Source: Gordonia spumicola
Lineage (GTDB): Bacteria; Actinomycetota; Actinomycetes; Mycobacteriales; Mycobacteriaceae
Length of the DNA stretch: 64,000 nucleotides
NCBI RefSeq assembly: GCF_009932475.1
Contig: NZ_BJOV01000002.1
Span: 496,001-560,000 of the forward strand
Reading direction: 5' to 3'
Position 1 is the first letter of the stretch, and every line of letters begins with the position of its first letter. A model generated the notes under the pieces. It had not been told where the DNA came from. It saw only the letters and a list, made by a program, of their open reading frames with translations, and did not search any database. The translations under genes were made by a program, and so were the position numbers. This document shows positions 52,729 through 62,005 of the stretch, piece by piece.

Positions 52729-53901
52729 ATGTCACAGGTCAGTCCGGACGACTTCGCGCAGATCAAGGACGCCGTCCACGAGTTCATTCGTACCCGCGTG
52801 GTGCCGCGTGAGCGCGAGATCGCCGACACCGACGCCATCCCCGACGACATCCGGCAGGCCGCCAAGGACATCGGTCTCTTCGGCTACGCGATCCCGCAGG
52901 AGTGCGGCGGCCTCGGCCTCGACTTGACGCAGGACGTCGAACTCGCGATGGAGTTCGGCTACACGGCGCTCGCCCTGCGGTCCATGTTCGGCACGAACAA
53001 CGGCATCGCGGGACAGGTGCTGGTGAACTTCGGCACCGACGAGCAGAAGGGTCAGTGGCTCGAACGCATCGCGTCGGGCGACGTCGTCGCATCGTTCGCG
53101 CTCACCGAGCCGGGCGCGGGCTCCAACCCGGCCGGCCTGCGGACCAAGGCCGTCCAGCAGGACGACGGCGACTGGGTGATCGACGGTGCGAAGTGCTTCA
53201 TCACCAACGCCGCCCTCTCGAACCTGCTCGTCACCTTCGCGCGCGTCCGCCCGGCGGACGAGAACGGCCCCGGCATCGGCGCCTTCCTGATCCCCACCGA
53301 CACCCCCGGTGTCACCGTCGCGGCGCACGACGAGAAGATGGGTCAGCAGGGCGCCTGGACGTCAGACGTCCACTACGACGCCGTTCGCGTCCCCGCCTCA
53401 GCGCTCGTCGGCGGCGACGTCGACTCCGGCTACAAGGCCGCCATGACCTCCCTGGCGCGGGGTCGCGTGCACATCGCGGCGCTGTCGGTCGGCTCCGCGC
53501 AGCGGGCACTCGACGAGTCGCTCCGGCACGCCGCGGTCACCACCCAGGGCGGGACGCCGATCGGCGACTTCCAGCTGGTCCAGGCCCATCTCGCCGACAT
53601 GCAGACCGGCATCATGGCGGGCCGCGCACTCGTGCGTGACGCCGCAGCCAAGTACGTGTCCGGCGAGGACCGCCGCATCTCGCCGTCGGTCGCCAAGGTG
53701 TTCTGCACCGAGATGGTCGGGCAGGTGGCCGACAAGGCCGTCCAGATCCACGGCGGCAGCGGCTACATGCGCGAGATGACGGTCGAGCGCATCTACCGCG
53801 ACGTCCGTCTTCTGCGCCTGTACGAGGGCACCAGCGAGATCCAGCGGCTCATCATCGGCGGCGGCCTCGTCCGCGAGGCGAAGAAGCAGGCCCGCCAGTG
53901 A
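52729..53901 (+). CDS. Acyl-CoA dehydrogenase
   Basis: FAD enzyme of 390 aa. ATG at 52729 has AAGGGAGG five bases upstream. Signatures: FALTEPGAGSNPAGLRT in the middle domain, IHGGSGYMREM, and the C-terminal LYEGTSEIQRLIIG with the catalytic Glu region. First of five plus-strand genes with short overlaps. Substrate chain unknown. Confidence 0.92.
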   Translation: MSQVSPDDFAQIKDAVHEFIRTRVVPREREIADTDAIPDDIRQAAKDIGLFGYAIPQECGGLGLDLTQDVELAMEFGYTALALRSMFGTNNGIAGQVLVNFGTDEQKGQWLERIASGDVVASFALTEPGAGSNPAGLRTKAVQQDDGDWVIDGAKCFITNAALSNLLVTFARVRPADENGPGIGAFLIPTDTPGVTVAAHDEKMGQQGAWTSDVHYDAVRVPASALVGGDVDSGYKAAMTSLARGRVHIAALSVGSAQRALDESLRHAAVTTQGGTPIGDFQLVQAHLADMQTGIMAGRALVRDAAAKYVSGEDRRISPSVAKVFCTEMVGQVADKAVQIHGGSGYMREMTVERIYRDVRLLRLYEGTSEIQRLIIGGGLVREAKKQARQ

Positions 53902-54662
53902 ACGCGACGACCCTGCTGTTCGTCCCCGGTGACCGCCCGGAGCGGTTCGCGAAGGCGGCCGCCGCGGGTGCCGATCTCGTCGTCCTCGACCTGGAGGACG
54001 CCGTCGCCGCCGACGCGAAGGACGCGGCGCGTGCGAACGTCGCCGCCTGGGCGGCCGACCATCCGTGCGCGGTGCGGATCAACTCCGCCGACACCGCATG
54101 GTTTCGGGCCGACCTCGACGCGCTGACCGGCAAGAACGTCACGATCATGGTGCCGAAGGCCGACGATCCCGCAGTGCTCGCGGGCATCGGCGGCGACGTG
54201 ATCGCCCTGATCGAGACGGCCCGCGGCGTGCTGCGGGCCCCCGCGATCGCCGACGTTCCGAATGTCGTCCGCCTCGCGGTCGGCACGTTCGACCTGGCCG
54301 CCGAACTCGGCGTCGACCCGACCGACACCCAAGCGCTGCTCCCCACGCGCGGCGCTCTCGTCCTCGCCTCGGCCGCGGCCGGGCTGTCCGGACCGATCGA
54401 CGGCGTGACGGCGGCCATCGACGACGCCGAGCGTCTCACCGCCGACACCGCCTACGCTCGACGCCTCGGCTTCGCGGGCAAGCTGTGCATCCACCCGCGC
54501 CAGCTCGCGCCGGTATCCGCAGCCTTCCGCCCCAGCGACGCTCAGATCGCGTGGGCCCGCCGCATCGTCGACGCCGCGAAAGGCGCCGTCGCCCAGGTGG
54601 ACGGTGAGATGGTGGACAAGCCCGTCGTCGACCGTGCCAACGCCATCCTCGCCCGCATCTGA
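53898..54662 (+). CDS. HpcH/HpaI aldolase/CitE-type CoA-ester lyase
   Basis: Protein of 254 aa of the CitE-like lyase family. It starts LFVPGDRPERFAKAAAAGADLVVLDLEDAV, shown here by VPGDRPERF and LDLEDAV, where Glu/Asp bind Mg; the second metal ligand lies in VGTFDLAAELG. Homologues split (R)- or (S)-citramalyl-CoA or malyl-CoA to acetyl-CoA and an oxoacid. GTG start overlaps the dehydrogenase stop as GTGA. Specificity cannot be settled by sequence. Confidence 0.88.
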   Translation: MNATTLLFVPGDRPERFAKAAAAGADLVVLDLEDAVAADAKDAARANVAAWAADHPCAVRINSADTAWFRADLDALTGKNVTIMVPKADDPAVLAGIGGDVIALIETARGVLRAPAIADVPNVVRLAVGTFDLAAELGVDPTDTQALLPTRGALVLASAAAGLSGPIDGVTAAIDDAERLTADTAYARRLGFAGKLCIHPRQLAPVSAAFRPSDAQIAWARRIVDAAKGAVAQVDGEMVDKPVVDRANAILARI

Positions 54663-54681
54663 CCCCCTTTCCCCCTCCGAT

Positions 54682-54727
54682 GGTTGAGCCGACCCCGAGC
54701 CGCTAGGCGAGGCGTCGTGTCGAAACC
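54682..54727. repeat. Dispersed repeat, GGTTGAGCC...GTCGAAACC type
   Basis: GGTTGAGCC and GTGTCGAAACC flank a Gly/Cys-rich core of about 25 bp in the gap between the lyase and SDR genes. A related element with TTTCGACTCGCC and GGCTCAATCACC lies at about 58767-58818. Such elements are common between actinobacterial genes. Confidence 0.5.
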
Positions 54728-54751
54728 AACACCTGACACGAAGGACCCACA

Positions 54752-55495
54752 ATGTCTGCACTCCTCGAAGGCAAGACCGCCGTCATCACCGGCGCCGCAC
54801 AGGGCATCGGCCTCGCGATCGCCGAGAAGTTCGTCGCCGAGGGCGCCCGCGTGGTGCTCGGCGACCTCAACGGCGAGCAGGTGGCCGCCGCTGCCGCCAC
54901 TCTCGGAGACGAGTCCGTCGCCCGCGGCGTCGCCTGCAACGTGACCTCCGGCGACGACGTCCAGGCACTGCTCGATGCCGCGATCGAGGCGTTCGGCGCC
55001 GTCGACGTGATGATCAACAATGCGGGCATCACCCGCGACGCGACCATGCGGAAGATGACCGAGGATCAGTTCGACCAGGTCATCGACGTGCACCTCAAGG
55101 GCGTCTGGCACGGCACGCGTCTCGCCGCCGCCCACATGCGCGAACGCAAGACCGGGTCGATCATCAACCTCTCGTCCATCTCCGGAAAGGTCGGCCTGGC
55201 CGGTCAGACCAACTACTCGGCCGCGAAGGCCGGCATCGTCGGGCTGTCGAAGGCCGCGGCCAAGGAGGTCGGCTACCTCGGGGTGCGCGTGAACTGCATC
55301 CAACCGGGTCTGATCCGCACCGCCATGACCGAAGCCATGCCGCAGAAGATCTGGGACGCCAAGATGGCCGAGATCCCCATGGACCGCGCGGGCGAGCCGA
55401 GCGAGATCGCGGGCGTCGCGGCCTTCCTCGCATCGGATCTCTCGTCGTACATGACGGGCACGGTCCTGGAAGTGACCGGCGGACGGTTCATGTGA
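54752..55495 (+). CDS. FabG-like short-chain dehydrogenase
   Basis: SDR of 247 aa. Cofactor motif [21 protein letters not shown], catalytic Ser in [10 protein letters not shown] and YSAAKAG; C-terminal [13 protein letters not shown] is typical of 3-oxoacyl reductases. In this operon it probably oxidises or reduces a 3-hydroxyacyl-CoA. Separated from the upstream lyase gene by an 89-bp repeat-containing gap. Confidence 0.88.
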   Translation: MSALLEGKTAVITGAAQGIGLAIAEKFVAEGARVVLGDLNGEQVAAAAATLGDESVARGVACNVTSGDDVQALLDAAIEAFGAVDVMINNAGITRDATMRKMTEDQFDQVIDVHLKGVWHGTRLAAAHMRERKTGSIINLSSISGKVGLAGQTNYSAAKAGIVGLSKAAAKEVGYLGVRVNCIQPGLIRTAMTEAMPQKIWDAKMAEIPMDRAGEPSEIAGVAAFLASDLSSYMTGTVLEVTGGRFM

Positions 55496-56358
55496 TGGCC
55501 GACTGGGCCCCGCACACCGTCGTCACCGACGAGTACATCGACCCGGCTCCGGTCACCGCACTGGCGACCCTGTTCGACGACGGGCTCCCCGCGCCCGCGG
55601 TCGGCGACGAACTCCCGCCGCTGTGGCATTGGGTCGCACTCCCCCAGTGGGCGGCGTCGTCGCAGCTCAGCATCGACGGACATCCGTTCCGTGGATCGTT
55701 CCTCCCACCCGTCGACCTGCCGCGACGCATGTTCGCGGGCGGCCGAGTCGAATTCCTCGCACCACTTCGAGTCGGCGATATGACGCGCCGCGAGTCGCGG
55801 GTCGACTCGGTCGTCGAGAAGAACGGCCGCAGCGGCAAGCTCGTCGTCGTCACCGTCGTGACGACGCTGTACACGCCGGCGGGCGAGCCCGCCGTGATCG
55901 AGACGCAGAACCTCATCTACCGCGAGGGCGCCGCCGTGTCGGGTGACGTCCCGTCGCCCGCGCCCGCCGCCTCGATGGTCCCGCAGGGCGCTCCATTCGT
56001 CGCCCGCGACGACGCCGGGTTCGACTTCCGGACCGACCCGACGCTGCTCATGCGTTTCTCCGCGACCACCGCGAACGCGCACCGCATCCACTACGACTGG
56101 CCGTACGCGACCGGCGTCGAGGGCTACCCCGGCCTCGTCGTCCACGGTCCGCTGATGTCCCTCGCGCTCGCCGAGACGCATCGCCTGTCCGGCGGACGAC
56201 GCGTCGCCGCGATCGATCACCGCAACTCAGCCCCGCTCTTCTGCGGGCAGTCGGCCTGGTTGCGTCCGTCCGACGACGGGGGCTCCATCGCTCTCATCGG
56301 CCCCCGAGGCCTCGACGGCGGCCCCCACACCAGCATCGATCTCGAGGTGATCGCATGA
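55495..56358 (+). CDS. FAS1-type dehydratase/HTD2-like (mesaconyl-C4-CoA-hydratase-like) protein
   Basis: Protein of 287 aa with two hot-dog halves. The C-terminal half has the hydratase motif RFSATTANAHRIHYDWPYATGVEGYPGLVVHGPL (cited by ends RFSATTANAHRIHYD and VVHGPL). Members include mesaconyl-C4-CoA hydratase and 3-methylfumaryl-CoA hydratase. With CaiB transferase and CitE-like lyase nearby it suggests mesaconate to citramalyl-CoA conversion (inference). ATG overlaps the SDR stop as TGATG. Confidence 0.83.
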   Translation: MADWAPHTVVTDEYIDPAPVTALATLFDDGLPAPAVGDELPPLWHWVALPQWAASSQLSIDGHPFRGSFLPPVDLPRRMFAGGRVEFLAPLRVGDMTRRESRVDSVVEKNGRSGKLVVVTVVTTLYTPAGEPAVIETQNLIYREGAAVSGDVPSPAPAASMVPQGAPFVARDDAGFDFRTDPTLLMRFSATTANAHRIHYDWPYATGVEGYPGLVVHGPLMSLALAETHRLSGGRRVAAIDHRNSAPLFCGQSAWLRPSDDGGSIALIGPRGLDGGPHTSIDLEVIA

Positions 56359-56810
56359 CCCACACGTTCTCAAGCCTCGACGAGGTCCGTTCCGCGGTCG
56401 GCGAGCAGATCGGGCCGAGCGTCCCGATCGTCGTCGACCAGAAGCGGATCGACCTGTTCGCCGAAGCCACCGGCGACCACCAGTGGATCCACGTCGACCC
56501 CGAACGAGCGAAAGACGGCCCGTACGGGACGACGATCGCGCACGGCTACCTGACGCTCTCGCTGCTGCCGTTGTTCGGGGCCGACCTCATCGCGTTCGAC
56601 TTCGGTTCGGCGCGAATCAACTACGGCGCCAACAAGGTCCGCTTTCCGGCTCCGGTTCCGTCAGGTTCGGCGCTGACTGCGACGGTGGAGCTCGTCGACA
56701 TCGCGGAGAAGCCGGGATCGGCCACCGTCACGGCCCGCTACACGGTCACCGTCGACGGTGCCGCGAAGCCGTCGTGCATCGCCGAGACCCTGGTGACGAT
56801 CGTCGACTGA
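56355..56810 (+). CDS. MaoC-family (R)-specific enoyl-CoA hydratase
   Basis: Hot-dog hydratase of 151 aa. The catalytic dyad is in FAEATGDHQWIHVDPERA (Asp, His), and GTTIAHGYLTLSLLP follows. It hydrates 2-enoyl-CoA to (R)-3-hydroxyacyl-CoA. ATG overlaps the previous stop (ATGA). Last gene of the operon; two inverted repeats follow. Confidence 0.92.
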   Translation: MTHTFSSLDEVRSAVGEQIGPSVPIVVDQKRIDLFAEATGDHQWIHVDPERAKDGPYGTTIAHGYLTLSLLPLFGADLIAFDFGSARINYGANKVRFPAPVPSGSALTATVELVDIAEKPGSATVTARYTVTVDGAAKPSCIAETLVTIVD

Positions 56811-56845
56811 TCGCGTCTCCACCTGGTCGAGCGCATCCGCACCGC

Positions 56846-56936
56846 CCTCTCGACTGCGCTCGAGGAACCGGTAGGAGTCGTGCTCAACCGAACATTGCAC
56901 GCCAAATCCCCCGGCTCCTCGAGCGCAGTCGAGAGG
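56846..56936. repeat. Inverted pair of dispersed repeats (hairpin, 21-bp arms)
   Basis: Arms 56846-56866 and 56916-56936 are perfect complements, each containing the core TCGACTGCGCTCGA or its complement; the loop is 49 nt. Placed 36 bp after the MaoC stop, it may terminate the operon. It shows how two copies of the dispersed repeat can combine. Confidence 0.82.
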
Positions 56937-57025
56937 CAGGCGCGCGCAGCGCGCCTGTAAAGGACCCGCCAAAGCCACACCCGGAACGACCTACGTAGGT
57001 CGGCCGAGGGCGACCACGCCGACGT

Positions 57026-57077
57026 AACTGTCACCGAAGTCCTGACACATCAACTGTCACCCATGTCCTGATACATC
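57026..57077. repeat. Two 26-bp direct repeats
   Basis: Units 57026-57051 and 57052-57077 share AACTGTCACC and GTCCTGA(C/T)ACATC with few differences. They resemble ends of IS481-like elements (TGTCACC...GTCCTGA), but no transposase is here. They lie 45-96 bp upstream of an SOS-like box. Confidence 0.6.
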
Positions 57078-57095
57078 AAATTCAGGCCCACAAAC

Positions 57096-57111
57096 TCGAA
57101 CATACGTTTTT
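57096..57111. promoter_or_regulatory. SOS (LexA) box-like sequence
   Basis: TCGAACATACGTTTTT keeps the left half TCGAAC and the central spacing of the actinobacterial SOS box TCGAAC-N4-GTTCGA, with a degenerate right half. Similar boxes precede several DUF222/HNH genes in mycobacteria. It lies 278 bp upstream of the HNH gene start. Confidence 0.5.
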
Positions 57112-57388
57112 GTCAGAGGTGATCCATATCATGAACGTAGTTCTTCGGTGGCGCGAGGAGCGGCACGTTACTTGACAACTCGATAGCGCCCAGTCCGGGC
57201 GAACCGAACCACCGGACCCCACAGGGGGGTACCAGGCAGGCGGTGGACTGCGGCGCAGCCGACTGGCACCCGGAACCAGGTAGTTCCGGCACTTGTTGTG
57301 ACCGTACCGTCGCCCACCGACACCGCAGAGCCGCGGGTCGATGGGTCGTGCTCTACTGCTCTATCCGCAGCTCATGGAGGGGGAAACC

Positions 57389-58699
57389 ATGTTCGCGACC
57401 ACTATCCGCGACTTCACCGACCACGTGATCGACGAACTCGCACCAGCCACCACCGCCGAGGCCGAGTCCGGAGACTCACCTCGCCTGGCGTGCCTTCTCG
57501 ACCGGGCCTCGCGCGTCGGGTTCGACGACGCCGACATCCTGTCGGCGATAGTCGAGGTCGCCCGGGCCCAGAACGTCCTCGCGGGGGCTCAGGCTCTACT
57601 TGTTCGAGTCGCCGACCAGGTCGGCATCCCGGTCCGCAAACGATTGTCGATGCCGTCGTTGTTGATGGAGATCGGCGTCGCACCAGCCGTTGCGCACCGT
57701 ACGGTACGCAACGGCCGCCACGCAGAAAGGCTCGACTCGGTGGCCCGAGGGATGCGCGACGGCTACCTGTCGCCGGAGATGGCCGACGAGGTCGGGCGGG
57801 GTGTCGCCGCCGTCAACAAGCGCGTCCCGCTCGACGAGAGCGAGAAACAGATCCTTGCGCGCAAGCTGTTGCTTCACTCGACACCGGGTGAAGTCAAGGC
57901 GGCAGCCAAAGCCGAGGGGATCAGACTCGCGGCCCAGTCCGACGACCCGGAAGCTACTCCCGCGTCAGAGAACTCGGAACTCAACGAGATGACCCTGACC
58001 TCGGACGACGAGGGCCACACAGTCTCCTCGATCAGCCTCGATGCGCTGACCGGGGAAGAACTCTCCGCAGCGCTCGACCCGCTGATGCGGCCGGTGCCGC
58101 AACCCGACGGGTCACGCGACCCACGGTCGACCGCCCAACGGCGGGCCGACGCGCTCGGACAGATCATCCGAACCTACCTCGCGGGATCCGAACGCCCCGC
58201 CAGCGGCGGCGTCCTGCCGCACGTGTCGCTGATCGTCCCCACCGCCGGAACCCCGGGGGATGGGGTCGCACGGCTCGGGTTCACCGGGCCGGTCGGGACG
58301 GCAACCGTCGGCCTCACGCTCTGCTCGGCAGCGGTCACTGCGGTTGTTGTCGACGGGGAAGGTGTCCCGCTCGACGTCGGGCGGGAACACCGGCTGATGA
58401 CACCCGGGATTCGGAAAGCGTTGGCCGCGCGGGACTGCGGGTGCACCTTCCCCGGGTGCGGGCGGCCCGTGTCGTGGACCGACGCACACCACATCGTGCC
58501 CTGGTCCGAAGGTGGGGACACCTCCGTCGAAAACGGGGTGTTGCTGTGCCGGATGCACCACACGCTCGTTCACAACAGTGAGTGGCAAGTGGTGATCGGC
58601 GACGACGGACACCCGTGGTTCATCGCTCCCGGAAACGTGCAGCCGATCCGGTCACACGCCCGCAGAACGTTGACGGTGCACACCCAAGCGGCGGCGTAG
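57389..58699 (+). CDS. DUF222 / HNH endonuclease (13E12 repeat family)
   Basis: Protein of 436 aa. The N-terminal 330 residues form a DUF222-like helical domain; the C terminus has the HNH nuclease motif: CTFPGCGRPVSWTDAHHIVPWSEGG, then NGVLLCRMHHTLVH, with Cys pairs for zinc. Many copies occur in actinobacteria, often near mobile DNA or under LexA. ATG at 57389 is preceded by GGAGGGG six bases upstream. Biological role unknown. Confidence 0.88.
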   Translation: MFATTIRDFTDHVIDELAPATTAEAESGDSPRLACLLDRASRVGFDDADILSAIVEVARAQNVLAGAQALLVRVADQVGIPVRKRLSMPSLLMEIGVAPAVAHRTVRNGRHAERLDSVARGMRDGYLSPEMADEVGRGVAAVNKRVPLDESEKQILARKLLLHSTPGEVKAAAKAEGIRLAAQSDDPEATPASENSELNEMTLTSDDEGHTVSSISLDALTGEELSAALDPLMRPVPQPDGSRDPRSTAQRRADALGQIIRTYLAGSERPASGGVLPHVSLIVPTAGTPGDGVARLGFTGPVGTATVGLTLCSAAVTAVVVDGEGVPLDVGREHRLMTPGIRKALAARDCGCTFPGCGRPVSWTDAHHIVPWSEGGDTSVENGVLLCRMHHTLVHNSEWQVVIGDDGHPWFIAPGNVQPIRSHARRTLTVHTQAAA

Positions 58700-58861
58700 A
58701 ACGGTCCGCGTCACGCGGACGCACCCCGCCGCTCGGGCGGTTGTCGCGACTGCGGTCGACTCGCCATGATTTCGACTCGCCCACTCGGCTGGCGCCTCGT
58801 GGGCGGCTCAATCACCGGGGCTTGACGCGGGCGCGCGTCGCGTCGAGTCAAACACCGGACC

Positions 58862-59548
58862 TCAGGCGTCGTCCCACATGCCGCGGGCTTCGAGGAACGC
58901 GACGAGTTCGTCGGCGCCCGACATGATGTGGGCCTCCATCACGGCCGCAGCGGTGTCCCCGTCGCGGGCGTGGAGGGCGGCGAGGATCCTCGGGTGCGCC
59001 TCCATCGAGTCCTCGTCGTGGCCCTCGATGTCGTGGTAGAAGCGGTTCGGCAGCTGTTTCACCAGGCCGCCGAGCATCAACGTCATGCGGGGCGAGTCGG
59101 CCGACAGGTTCACCATGCGGTGGAACTGGCGCCCGAGTTCGACGACGGTGTCGCTGTCGTCCCCCTCCGCGGCGCGGCGATACTCGTCGAGCAACTCGTC
59201 GAGTTCGGCGAGCTTCTCCTCCGAGATCTCCTGCGCGGCGCGGCGAGCCAACTCACCCGCGAGCGACGCCTGGATCCAGAACATGTCGCGCACGTCCCGC
59301 CGACTCACCTCGGCGACGACGAACCCGCGTCGCGGCACGAGCTTCACGAAGCCCTCACCCGCGACGATGTGCAGACCCTCGCGGACGGGCGTGTTGCTCA
59401 CCCCGATCGCCTCGGCGAGCGGTTCGGTCCGCAGGAACATCCCCGGCTTCACCTGCCCCGACAGGATCAGCTCGCGCACGTAAACGGCGACGTCCTCCGA
59501 AAGCTGCTGCTTCCGGACGCCCGCGGCTCCCCGCACCGATGCCGTCAT
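58862..59548 (-). CDS. GntR-family (FCD) transcriptional regulator
   Basis: Regulator of 228 aa. The winged helix covers residues 10-75 (VRELILSGQVKPGMFLRTEPLAEAIGVSNTPVREGL; key part VSNTPVREGL) and the C-terminal FCD domain includes the metal ligands in FHRMVNL and HPRILAALHARDGDTAAAVMEAHI. ATG at 59548 is preferred, with AAGGG eight bases upstream. It stands between two acyl-CoA operons with a shared AT-rich motif, so it is probably their regulator. Confidence 0.9.
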   Translation of the reverse strand: MTASVRGAAGVRKQQLSEDVAVYVRELILSGQVKPGMFLRTEPLAEAIGVSNTPVREGLHIVAGEGFVKLVPRRGFVVAEVSRRDVRDMFWIQASLAGELARRAAQEISEEKLAELDELLDEYRRAAEGDDSDTVVELGRQFHRMVNLSADSPRMTLMLGGLVKQLPNRFYHDIEGHDEDSMEAHPRILAALHARDGDTAAAVMEAHIMSGADELVAFLEARGMWDDA

Positions 59549-59595
59549 CGCCCGCACCCTTCTCCTCGTGTCTGATACGAGAGTCTATGCACGGG

Positions 59596-60813
59596 CTACG
59601 CGGATTCGACTGTCGCGGCCAGTCCCTGCCCGCCGCCGATGCACATCGTCACCAGGCCCGAGCCGCCACCGCGGCGCTTCAACTCGTGCAGGAGCGTCGT
59701 CGTCATCCGTACGCCGGTGGCGCCGATCGGGTGGCCGAGAGAGATTCCCGAGCCGTTGACGTTGAGCTTGTCGTGATCGCGCCAGCCCCAGCCCTCGAGG
59801 ACTGCGAGGACCTGCACCGCGAACGCCTCGTTGACCTCGACCAGGTCGAGGGAGTCGAGGAGTTCGACAGGAGTCTTCCCGGTCCGTGCGGCGAGCTTCT
59901 GCACGGCGGGGACGGGCCCGAATCCCATGCGGTCGGGTTCGCATCCGGCCGCCGCCCAGCCGGTGATGAAACCTATCGGTTCCAGACCGAGCTCGTCGAG
60001 CTTGTCCTCGGCGACGATGAGGCAGGCCGCCGCGGCGTCGTTCTGCTGGCTGGCGTTGCCCGCGGTCACGGTGCCGCCGGGGACCACGGTGCGCAGCTTG
60101 CCGAGCGATTCGACGGTCGATGACGCACGGATGCCCTCGTCCTTCGCGAAGACGATCGGGTCGCCCTTGCGCTGCGGGACCGACACCGGCACCACCTCGT
60201 CGTCGAACTTGCCCGCGTCCCACGCGGCGGCCGCCCGGTGGTGACTGCGCGCCGCGTAGGCGTCGGCGGCTTCGCGGGTGAGGCCGAAGTCGGACGCCAG
60301 GTTCTCGGCGGTCTCGATCATCCCGGAGATCTTGCCGAACCGCCCCTCCGGCTGCGAGCGCTCGCGACCGCGGTCGAGCCGGTCGTACAGCACGCTGTTG
60401 CCCGCGCGCTTACCCCACCGGTTGGTGGTCGTGTAGTACTCGATGCGGCTCATCGACTCGATGCCGCCCGCGAGGACGACGTCTGCTCCGCCGGTCTGGA
60501 CCATCATCGCCGAGGTGATCAGCGCCTGCAGACCGCCGCCGCATCGACGGTCGAGCTGCATGCCCGGCACTGTGACGGGCAGTCCGGCGTTCAGCGCCAG
60601 CCACCGTCCCACACACGGGACCTCCGAGCTCGCGTACGACTGCGCGAACACGACGTCGTCGATCCGCTCCGGGTCGACACCCGACCGGTCGACGACGGCG
60701 TTGACGATGCCCGCACCGAGGTCTTCGACGGCGACGTCGCGCAGGGACCCGCCGAACGTTCCGACGGGGGTGCGCAGGGGCGCGACGATGGCCGCACGTT
60801 TGAGTGAAGTCAT
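59596..60813 (-). CDS. Thiolase (acetyl-CoA acetyltransferase)
   Basis: Thiolase of 405 aa that splits 3-oxoacyl-CoA (or condenses two acetyl-CoA). The acyl-Cys is in MQLDRRCGGGLQA; VNVNGSGISLGHPIGATG (from NVNGSGIS) has the His; CIGGGQG holds the C-terminal Cys. Ten bases after the acyl-CoA dehydrogenase stop, so co-transcribed with it. Confidence 0.94.
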   Translation of the reverse strand: MTSLKRAAIVAPLRTPVGTFGGSLRDVAVEDLGAGIVNAVVDRSGVDPERIDDVVFAQSYASSEVPCVGRWLALNAGLPVTVPGMQLDRRCGGGLQALITSAMMVQTGGADVVLAGGIESMSRIEYYTTTNRWGKRAGNSVLYDRLDRGRERSQPEGRFGKISGMIETAENLASDFGLTREAADAYAARSHHRAAAAWDAGKFDDEVVPVSVPQRKGDPIVFAKDEGIRASSTVESLGKLRTVVPGGTVTAGNASQQNDAAAACLIVAEDKLDELGLEPIGFITGWAAAGCEPDRMGFGPVPAVQKLAARTGKTPVELLDSLDLVEVNEAFAVQVLAVLEGWGWRDHDKLNVNGSGISLGHPIGATGVRMTTTLLHELKRRGGGSGLVTMCIGGGQGLAATVESA

Positions 60814-60823
60814 GTCCGTGCCC

Positions 60824-61972
60824 TCAGATCTTGTTCCGAGCGATCATCTGCGCGGCGATCACGTTGCGCTGGATCTCGTTGGTGCCTTCGCCGACGATCA
60901 TCAGCGGGGCGTCGCGGAAGTAGCGCTCCACGTCGTACTCCTTGGAGTACCCGTAGCCGCCGTGCACGCGGATCGAGTCGAGCGCGATCTGCATCGCCGT
61001 CTCCGACGCGAACAGCTTCGCCATGCCCGCCTCCATGTCGGCGCGTTCACCGCGGTCGAGCTTCTCGGCGGCGTCGACGGTCAGCAGCCGGGCCGCGGCC
61101 TGCTTGGTCCCCATGTCGGCGATCAGATTGCCGACGCTCTGGTGCTTCCAGATCGGCTTCCCGAACGACTCCCGTTCCTGCGAGTACTTCACGGCGGCGT
61201 CGAGCGCGGCCTGGCCGACGCCGAGCGCGCGCGACGCCACCTGGATGCGGCCGACCTCGAGGCCGCGCATCATGTGGCCCCAGCCCTTGTTCGGCTCGCC
61301 GCCGAGGACGGCGTCGGCCGGGACCGTGAAGTTGTCGAACACGAGCTCACAGGCTTCGACGCCGCGGTAGCCGAGCTTGGGGAGCTTCTTGGAGACCAGG
61401 AACCCGTCGCCCGGCTCCACGAGGATCACGCTCATGCCCTTGTGCGCGGGCGATGCGTCGCGGTCGGTGATGCACAGCAGGCCGAACAGGCCCGAGTGCG
61501 CCGCGTTGGAGATCCACGTCTTCGAGCCGTTGATCGTGAAGCCGTCCTCGCCGGGCGCCGCGTGGGTGCGCATGCCCTGCAGGTCGGAGCCTCCGCTCGG
61601 CTCGGTGAGGGCCATCGTCGCACGGATGGTGCCGTCGGCCATCTTCGGCAGGTACTTCGACTTCTGCTCGTCGGTGCCGAAAGTGCGGATCAGGTAGGTG
61701 ATCACCGAGTGGCCGCCGACAGCGCCCGCCAGGCTCATCCAGCCGCGGGCCAGCTCTTCGGTGACGCGGGCGAAGCACGCGGTGCTGACGTCCACTCCCC
61801 CGTACTCGGCGGGGACCAGGAGGCCGAAGAAGCCGAGCTTCTTCATCTCCTCGATGAACTCTTCCGGGTACACGTCGGGTTCGTCGAACTCGCGGACCCG
61901 ACCGCGCACGCGCTGGTCGATGAAGTCGGCGACCAGGTCCACCATGTCTTGTTCGTCTGCGGTCAGTGCCAT
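60824..61972 (-). CDS. Acyl-CoA dehydrogenase
   Basis: FAD enzyme of 382 aa. ATG at 61972 follows AAGGA by eight bases. Motifs: MALTEPSGGSDLQGMRT, VHGGYGYSKEY and the C-terminal IVGEGTNEIQRNVIA with Glu. It forms an operon with thiolase, divergent from a thioesterase-transporter pair. The 5' gap has the 18-bp motif. Confidence 0.93.
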   Translation of the reverse strand: MALTADEQDMVDLVADFIDQRVRGRVREFDEPDVYPEEFIEEMKKLGFFGLLVPAEYGGVDVSTACFARVTEELARGWMSLAGAVGGHSVITYLIRTFGTDEQKSKYLPKMADGTIRATMALTEPSGGSDLQGMRTHAAPGEDGFTINGSKTWISNAAHSGLFGLLCITDRDASPAHKGMSVILVEPGDGFLVSKKLPKLGYRGVEACELVFDNFTVPADAVLGGEPNKGWGHMMRGLEVGRIQVASRALGVGQAALDAAVKYSQERESFGKPIWKHQSVGNLIADMGTKQAAARLLTVDAAEKLDRGERADMEAGMAKLFASETAMQIALDSIRVHGGYGYSKEYDVERYFRDAPLMIVGEGTNEIQRNVIAAQMIARNKI

Positions 61973-62005
61973 CACGCGTGTCCTTCCATCAGGGAGCGTC
62001 ATTGT

